Assembly: GCA_937895345.1 (NCBI GenBank)
Contig: CALAWP010000018.1
Location: 1-9,867, forward strand
Length of the DNA stretch: 9,867 nt
Direction: 5' to 3'
Source: an uncultured Paenibacillus sp.
Lineage (GTDB): Bacteria > Bacillota > Bacilli > Paenibacillales > Paenibacillaceae
Shown piece by piece: positions 6,369 to 9,867 of this stretch. Each line of letters starts with the position of its first letter. The stretch's first letter is position 1. The notes beneath the pieces are model-generated. The model searched no databases. It was not told the origin of the DNA and worked only from the letters and a program-made list of their open reading frames with translations. The position numbers and the translations under genes were made by a program.

Positions 6369-7634
6369 ATGTCCCGTCCGGCCGCGATCATGCTGGCCGA
6401 TTGCCAGTCGTTCTACGCCTCCGTCGAGAAGGCGGAGCGGCCCGAATACAAGGATGCGCCCCTCGCCGTCGCCGGCGATCCGGCGCGAAGGTCCGGCATT
6501 ATACTGGCGGCTTGCCCGATCGCCAAATCGAAGGGCGTCACGACGGCCGAACGGCTGGGCGAAGCGCTGGCCAAATGCCCGGAGCTTGTCATCGTCCAGC
6601 CGCGCATGCAGCTGTACATCGACGTATCGCTCATGATTACCCGCATCTATCGGTCGTTCACGGAGCTGGTGGAGCCTTATTCCATCGACGAGCAGTTTCT
6701 CGACGTGACGGGCTCCCTCCATCTGTACGGTTCCCCGGAGGAAATGGCGCGCCTGATGCAGGCCCGCATACTGGCGGAGACAGGCATTTATGCGCGGTTC
6801 GGGATCGGTCCGAACAAAATTTTGGCCAAGATGGCCTGCGACAACTACGCCAAGAAAATCGAGGGAGGCGTCTTTACGCTCACCGCCGACAAGCTTCCGG
6901 ACACGCTCTGGCAGCTGCCCGTCTCCAAGATGTTCATGGTCGGCAGCCGCATGACCCGGCATCTTCACGCAATGGGACTGGATACGATCGGCAAGCTGGC
7001 GTCCACGCCGCTCGAATCGCTGAAGAGCATGATGCGCCGCAAGTTCGGCCGCAATTCGGACATTAACGCGGAGCTGTACTGGCGAATCGCCAACGGGATC
7101 GACGACAGCCCCGTCGCGCCGGGCACGCACGAAGCGGCTCCGCAGTCGATCGGCCATATGATGACGCTGCCGCGCGACTACGGAACTTTGGAAGACATTG
7201 AGGTCGTGCTGCTGGAGCTGACGGAGCTTGTCTGCCAGCGCTGCCGAAGCAAGGGGCTGACGGGGCAGGTCGTATCCGTCGGCTGCATGGGCGCCGATTA
7301 CGGCAAGCCGGGCGGCTTCCACCGCCAAATGAAAATGGACGAGGCGACGAACGTGACCAACCAGGTATACCGCAGCGCGGTCCGTTTGCTCCGGAAGCAT
7401 TGGGACGGCCTGCCCGTCCGCAAGGTGGGCGTCAGCCTGTCCTCCCTGTCCCCCGACAACGGATACCAGCTGTCGTTGTACGACCTGGACCGGGAGAAAT
7501 GGATGGCGCTCGAAAAAGCGACGGACGCCATCAAGCTGAAATACGGAGACGCCAGCATCCTGCGGGCGGTGTCCGCCACCTCCGCCGGCCAGGCGCTGGA
7601 CCGCTCCAGAAAGATCGGAGGTCATTACAAATGA
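6369..7634 (+). CDS. uvrX: Y-family (translesion) DNA polymerase, UvrX-like
   Basis: The 421-residue protein is an error-prone Y-family polymerase of the UvrX/YqjW type, about the usual length. The catalytic carboxylates are present: D11 in LADCQSFYASVE, and D107 and E108 in YSIDEQFLD. Y16 in the FY pair is the likely steric gate. A helix-hairpin-helix thumb region follows at about 183-215, then a little-finger domain. GYQLSLYD at 365-372 closely resembles the beta-clamp-binding consensus QLSLF. All of this predicts an active polymerase that copies past damaged bases. AGGAGG lies 8 bases before the ATG. Two LexA-like boxes around the promoter region predict SOS induction. The stop overlaps the next start (ATGA). 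UvrX versus another DinB paralogue cannot be settled without a tree. Confidence 0.93.
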   Translation: MSRPAAIMLADCQSFYASVEKAERPEYKDAPLAVAGDPARRSGIILAACPIAKSKGVTTAERLGEALAKCPELVIVQPRMQLYIDVSLMITRIYRSFTELVEPYSIDEQFLDVTGSLHLYGSPEEMARLMQARILAETGIYARFGIGPNKILAKMACDNYAKKIEGGVFTLTADKLPDTLWQLPVSKMFMVGSRMTRHLHAMGLDTIGKLASTPLESLKSMMRRKFGRNSDINAELYWRIANGIDDSPVAPGTHEAAPQSIGHMMTLPRDYGTLEDIEVVLLELTELVCQRCRSKGLTGQVVSVGCMGADYGKPGGFHRQMKMDEATNVTNQVYRSAVRLLRKHWDGLPVRKVGVSLSSLSPDNGYQLSLYDLDREKWMALEKATDAIKLKYGDASILRAVSATSAGQALDRSRKIGGHYK

Positions 7635-7975
7635 GAAAAAAGCTGGAAGGCAACGGCATGTGGGAGTCGAGCCGCATGATGCTGCCGGAGCATAAGGCGG
7701 CTTACGTCGCGCACCAGCAGGACCTGCCCCGGCGGCAGCCGCCGCAATTGGACGAACAGGAGGCGGAGCGGCTGTCCCGGCTTATCGCGCAATCGATGCA
7801 GTTCCGCCAGCCCATTGTGCTTGCGCTGTTTCAGGACGGATGCGAGACGAGCGTCTCGGGCATCGTCACCGGCATCGACCAGCGGCTCAAATCCGTCCGG
7901 TTCACCGCCGGGGACGGCCACAGCTGGATCGGCATGAGCCGCATCGTGGGCGCCGAGCTGTTGGATGAACCATAA
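7631..7975 (+). CDS. YolD-like family protein, coupled to the UvrX-like polymerase
   Basis: The 114-residue protein carries the family signature WESSRMMLPEHK (11-22) near the N-terminus. A helical stretch follows (EQEAERLSRLIAQSM) and then a beta-rich part (VSGIVTGIDQRLKSVRF...WIGMSRIVGAEL). YolD-like proteins typically sit beside UvrX-type polymerases, and B. subtilis has such pairs. Their biochemical role is not established, though a helper or UmuD-like part has been suggested. The ATG overlaps the polymerase stop by 4 bp (ATGA), so translation is coupled. The gene ends with GAELLDEP and TAA. Three 30-bp near-copies of this end follow in the same frame, so the C-terminus may once have been longer or may be extended by read-through. 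Confidence 0.9.
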   Translation: MRKKLEGNGMWESSRMMLPEHKAAYVAHQQDLPRRQPPQLDEQEAERLSRLIAQSMQFRQPIVLALFQDGCETSVSGIVTGIDQRLKSVRFTAGDGHSWIGMSRIVGAELLDEP

Positions 7976-8071
7976 GGCATGGGCTCCGAACTGGCGGACC
8001 ATAACGGCGCGGGCGACGAGCTGGCGGATCATAACGGCGTGGGCGACGAGCCGATTGAACTATAACGGCGC
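7948..8071 (+). repeat. Four tandem copies of the 3' end of yolD, 30-33 bp each
   Basis: The unit GGGCGACGAGCTG...GATCATAACGGC occurs at about 7948-7980 (inside the gene, containing its TAA), 7981-8010, 8011-8040 and 8041-8071. The middle two differ at only a few positions; the first and last are more diverged. Units of 30 bp keep the reading frame. Past the yolD stop the frame reads GSELADHNGA, GDELADHNGV and GDEPIEL before a second TAA at 8063-8065. Confidence 0.8.
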
Positions 8072-8086
8072 CTTTGCCGCCGTTAT
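8062..8086 (+). terminator. Hairpin after the yolD repeat array, possible weak terminator
   Basis: ATAACGGCG (8062-8070) and CGCCGTTAT (8078-8086) form a perfect 9-bp stem with a 7-nt loop. The first arm is part of the last yolD-end repeat. No T-run follows (TGGCTTGCTCC), so it may stabilise the mRNA end rather than terminate transcription. Confidence 0.45.
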
Positions 8087-8262
8087 TGGCTTGCTCCGCT
8101 GATCCTCCTGGATGTCCTCCTTGATGCGGAGGCTTCCTTAACGGCCATGGCGAAATGGTCGCTGTCCCGGCACCATCGGCCGAAACCGTTATGAACGGCG
8201 GGCAGAGGAAAACAGCCGGTGAACGTGTGCCCAAAGGCTGGTCGGAGCAGCATGCGAGACTG
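8087..8262. other. Intergenic stretch without a recognisable gene
   Basis: No ORF here has a credible start, ribosome binding site or protein-like translation. The stretch contains two more copies of the word TAACGG/CCGTTA (8139-8144 and 8186-8191) and short local repeats around GATCCTCC and GTCCTCC. It looks like decayed or repetitive spacer. Confidence 0.4.
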
Positions 8263-8284
8263 TAACGGTCATAAGCGACGCTTA
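8263..8284 (-). repeat. 22-bp imperfect palindrome, copy A (inverted)
   Basis: Read on the minus strand, this matches TAAGCGTC...GACCGTTA, the same 22-bp element as at 8374-8395 and 8424-8445. Only the central bases differ. Its 3' half on the plus strand (TAAGCG-A-CGCTTA) is itself a palindrome. Confidence 0.75.
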
Positions 8285-8326
8285 GAACGGATTTCGGCAA
8301 CCGATGGAGCTCTAATGGACATGGCG

Positions 8327-8381
8327 GACGCTTACGAAGGAAATATCGGACTTTTTACCGGCTCATTTACTCGTAAGCGTC
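8327..8381. repeat. 11-bp inverted repeat overlapping copy B
   Basis: GACGCTTACGA (8327-8337) and TCGTAAGCGTC (8371-8381) are perfect reverse complements separated by 33 bases. The right arm overlaps the second 22-bp element, so two element arms here could pair as alternatives. Confidence 0.6.
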
Positions 8382-8395
8382 TCTCGTGACCGTTA
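8374..8395 (+). repeat. 22-bp imperfect palindrome, copy B
   Basis: Starts TAAGCGTCTCTC and ends GTGACCGTTA. Outer bases are shared with the copies at 8263-8284 and 8424-8445. AAAACGG follows it; a similar AGAACGG follows copy A on the plus strand. Confidence 0.75.
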
Positions 8396-8423
8396 AAACG
8401 GAAAAACGGCACTTGACCGGGTT

Positions 8424-8445
8424 TAAGCGTCGCTGGCGACCGTTA
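8424..8445 (+). repeat. 22-bp imperfect palindrome, copy C
   Basis: Starts TAAGCGTCGCTG and ends GCGACCGTTA. The two arms pair as TAA, a 2-bp mismatch, and GTCGC around the centre TG. It lies 28 bases after copy B in the same orientation. Confidence 0.75.
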
Positions 8446-8591
8446 GCGGAAGGAGTGCGGGGATAGGGATAGTGTGTTTGTATTGCGCGTGATGGGTTGT
8501 GTAATGGAGTTACATATGATGGGGTTGCGTGCCCTTGCAGGGCGAGTGCGAGATTGGAAATTAAGTAACTAGAGATCTTCAACGACACGCC
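8446..8591. other. Intergenic stretch, lower GC, nothing recognised
   Basis: G- and T-rich on the plus strand, with a short GGGATAGGGATAG direct repeat near 8459. I see no gene, promoter or clear secondary structure. Confidence 0.35.
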
Positions 8592-8725
8592 TAACGAACC
8601 CGACAATCGCTAATCGGCCCAGAGTCGCAGGTTTGAAAATGTAACGAACCTCAGCTCCGCTATTATCCCCATTTCTGGACGATATTCAGCCGTTTCGGGG
8701 TAATTAAGCTTGCGGGGGTTCGTTA
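8592..8725. repeat. Palindromic intergenic element with TAACGAACC ends
   Basis: TAACGAACCC at 8592-8601 and TAACGAACC at 8642-8650 both match, inverted, GGGTTCGTTA at 8716-8725. The inner 84-bp version (8642-8725) can fold further. CTCCGC pairs with GCGGGG just inside the ends, and TATTATCCCC roughly with GGGGTAATTA nearer the middle, giving a long irregular hairpin. No coding potential is visible. It resembles a small non-autonomous (MITE-like) or structured dispersed repeat. No target duplication can be claimed. Confidence 0.6.
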
Positions 8726-8763
8726 AAATTATGGACCGGACAATTGGGAGCGAATAACTATTA

Positions 8764-8825
8764 AGCCCCCTAATTAAGTTGGAGAGTATCGAGGGAAATA
8801 AGGTACAATTTTGACTAAGGGGGCT
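8764..8825 (+). promoter_or_regulatory. Leader hairpin arms that could mask the OrfA ribosome binding site
   Basis: AGCCCCCT (8764-8771) and AGGGGGCT (8818-8825) are a perfect 8-bp inverted repeat. The right arm contains the AAGGGGG ribosome binding site of OrfA. The left arm lies upstream of the probable IS promoter, so only transcripts entering from outside would contain both arms. Confidence 0.6.
8780..8809 (+). promoter_or_regulatory. Probable promoter of the IS transposase
   Basis: TGGAGA (8780-8785, four of six to TTGACA) and TACAAT (8804-8809, five of six to TATAAT) are separated by 18 bp. The predicted start near 8816 lies just before the OrfA ribosome binding site. Confidence 0.5.
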
Positions 8826-8831
8826 GGGGAA

Positions 8832-9191
8832 ATGAGACAGCGGAACAACGCATTCAAAGAGGTACGGTATAAGGTTGCGCAGGAGGCACTTGCCGGCATT
8901 AAGGTAGGGGTTCTCGCTCGAAAATATGATGTATCGCCGAAGACGATCAGGAATTGGGTGAAGGAATTCCAGGATACCTTTGGTGACGATGCGATGCCCA
9001 CGATCGATGAACGGCTGGATGACGCGAAGCGCCTAGCAGAGATGGAAGAGAAATATAACAGGGCAGTGAAAGCCCTTGGTGAAAAGGAATTGGAGAATGA
9101 GGTGCTGCGTGAACTTGTAAAAAAGATCAACCCTGCCTTGACGACCGACTCCACGTCGCACAGACGTTCATCGGGCAGGGACACACGGTAG
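8832..9191 (+). CDS. IS3-family transposase OrfA (HTH, DNA binding)
   Basis: The 119-residue protein is the DNA-binding half of an IS3-family transposase. A helix-turn-helix is visible at about 14-46 (VAQEALAGIKVGVLARKYDVSPKTIRNWVKEF), followed by a heptad-rich leucine-zipper stretch at about 66-97 (LAEMEEKYNRAVKALGEKELE). ATG 8832 has AAGGGGG 8 bases upstream. An in-frame TTG at 8811 lies before that site and is less likely. Near the end, A-AAA-AAG at 9119-9125 is in the right register for -1 slippage into the overlapping OrfB frame. Base composition is less GC-rich than the genes to the left, as expected for a mobile element. Confidence 0.92.
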   Translation: MRQRNNAFKEVRYKVAQEALAGIKVGVLARKYDVSPKTIRNWVKEFQDTFGDDAMPTIDERLDDAKRLAEMEEKYNRAVKALGEKELENEVLRELVKKINPALTTDSTSHRRSSGRDTR

Positions 9192-9867
9192 CAATTGTGC
9201 TGGCCATAACGGGAGTTTCATCTTCAACTTACTACGAGCGCAAGCAGCGACATAACCGAGCGATGAGCCAGGTCTCAGAGACGAGGGAGGCAACAGCGAC
9301 GCGTAGGGGCCGCCCGGTGACGACTCACTCGTACACCTACTCGGGCGAGTTAGTTAGCAACGCGCAGATCGAGGAGTGGCTGATGGAACTGGTAGCCGGT
9401 GAGGAGCATATCTACGGTTACTTAATGCTCACAGAGTGCTTGCGCAAACAGCATAACCTAGATATCAATAAAAAGAAGACGTACCGCCTATGCGAGAAGT
9501 TGAGAATCCTTCACCCGCAGCGTCGCAAGAAAATACAATACCCACGCCGCTTGGCGCGTAACGCAGTCGTGACGGCTTCCAACCAGCAATGGCAACTTGA
9601 CATTAAATACGGGTATGTCGCAGGATACGACCAGTTCTTCTTCATCGCAGACATGATCGACGTATTCAACCGTATCGTTGTGGGCTACTACATCGGCTCA
9701 AGCTGCGAAGCCAAGGATGTCTGCCGAATGGTGGAGGACGCGCTCACATCACATATGGCACCTGGGGAACAGCCTCCAGTAATCCGTACCGACAACGGTC
9801 CGCAGTTCGTCAGCAAGGCATTCGGGGAGCTATGTGAGCGAACGGGCATTACTCACGAGCGTATACC
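9113..9867 (+). CDS. IS3-family transposase OrfB (DDE integrase core), cut by the window end
   Basis: The frame opens at 9113 after a TGA and stays open to the window edge, 751 bases or more. It is read mainly as an OrfAB fusion by -1 frameshift at 9119-9125, entering OrfB at DQPCLDD. Visible parts are an HTH_21-like region (EEHIYGYLMLTECLRKQHN), the rve core with the first catalytic Asp in QWQLDIKYG (codon 9599-9601), and the second in VIRTDNGPQF (codon 9791-9793). The catalytic Glu and the right end of the IS lie outside the window. A separate start is possible at GTG 9197, but it has no good ribosome binding site. No internal stop or frameshift is visible, so the element may be intact. Confidence 0.9.
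9119..9180 (+). promoter_or_regulatory. Programmed -1 frameshift signal
   Basis: The slippery heptamer A-AAA-AAG (9119-9125) is in the OrfA frame. Five bases downstream, CCCTGCC (9131-9137) pairs perfectly with GGCAGGG (9174-9180), with a smaller CGAC/GTCG stem inside the loop. Heptamer plus spaced structure is the standard way IS3 elements make the OrfAB transposase. Confidence 0.85.

Larger units (their letters stand above)
8732..9867 (+). mobile_element. IS3-family insertion sequence, right end beyond the window
   Basis: The element comprises promoter, leader hairpin, orfA, frameshift signal and orfB. The left boundary is uncertain. IS3 ends usually begin with TG, and TGGACCGGAC at 8732 is the best candidate I see, but without the right inverted repeat it cannot be confirmed. 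The element lies beside several palindromic repeats in a gene-free region. Confidence 0.7.

Noticed and set aside
6222..7625. 467-codon minus-strand frame opposite the UvrX-like gene
   Set aside because: It is antisense to an intact Y-family polymerase and runs through the LexA-controlled promoter region. It is low-complexity and Arg/His-rich.
7976..8450. CRISPR array
   Set aside because: The 30-bp units abut directly without spacers and derive from the yolD end; the 22-bp copies are irregularly spaced and in mixed orientation.
7902..8606. Minus-strand frames in the gene-free region (7902-8300 and 8367-8606)
   Set aside because: They are built from tandem and palindromic repeats (Arg/Pro-rich RRPRRYGPP repeats), have no ribosome binding site and are not protein-like.

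Overview
The window looks like chromosomal DNA from a GC-rich member of the Bacillota, most likely Paenibacillus or a close relative. The clues are strong AGGAGG-type ribosome binding sites, a UvrX/YolD pair behind Bacillus-type LexA boxes, and a TPP riboswitch ahead of a ThiXYZ-like transporter. The genus is inferred from style, not proven.

Positions 1-4343 hold one leftward (minus-strand) thiamine-precursor salvage unit. A promoter near 4314-4343 feeds a TPP riboswitch (4196-4290) and an intrinsic terminator (4089-4119). Five genes follow in tight or overlapping order: a substrate-binding lipoprotein, a small COG0011/YkoF-like thiamine-binding protein, an ABC permease, an ABC ATPase and a TatD-family metal-dependent hydrolase. 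A 14-bp hairpin at 137-170 closes the unit. The first four genes fit uptake of a pyrimidine precursor (HMP or its formyl-aminomethyl form). The hydrolase in last place is the intriguing part, because it may process the imported compound.

Positions 4471-5562 encode a rightward family-2 glycosyltransferase with a TPR-like C-terminal half. Its stop codon overlaps that of a leftward conserved hypothetical gene (5559-5933) inside a CTAG palindrome. A 60-residue hydrophilic protein (5982-6164) lies just upstream of the hypothetical gene.

Positions 6284-7975 are an SOS-type unit: a promoter region flanked by two LexA-like boxes, a Y-family polymerase (UvrX-like) and a translationally coupled YolD-like protein. 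The yolD stop codon is followed, in the same frame, by three decayed 30-bp copies of the end of the gene.

Positions 7976-8760 carry no convincing gene but are rich in structure. There are nine copies of the word TAACGG (either strand), three copies of a 22-bp imperfect palindrome, and an 84-bp (possibly 134-bp) palindromic element ending in TAACGAACC/GGTTCGTTA. The final kilobase is an IS3-family insertion sequence cut by the window edge. It has a textbook -1 frameshift cassette between OrfA and OrfB, and a leader hairpin placed to silence translation of read-through transcripts.

I found no clear wholly new system. The best leads are the TatD hydrolase inside the riboswitch-controlled operon, the in-frame repeat tail of yolD, the dispersed palindromes after it, and the IS leader hairpin.
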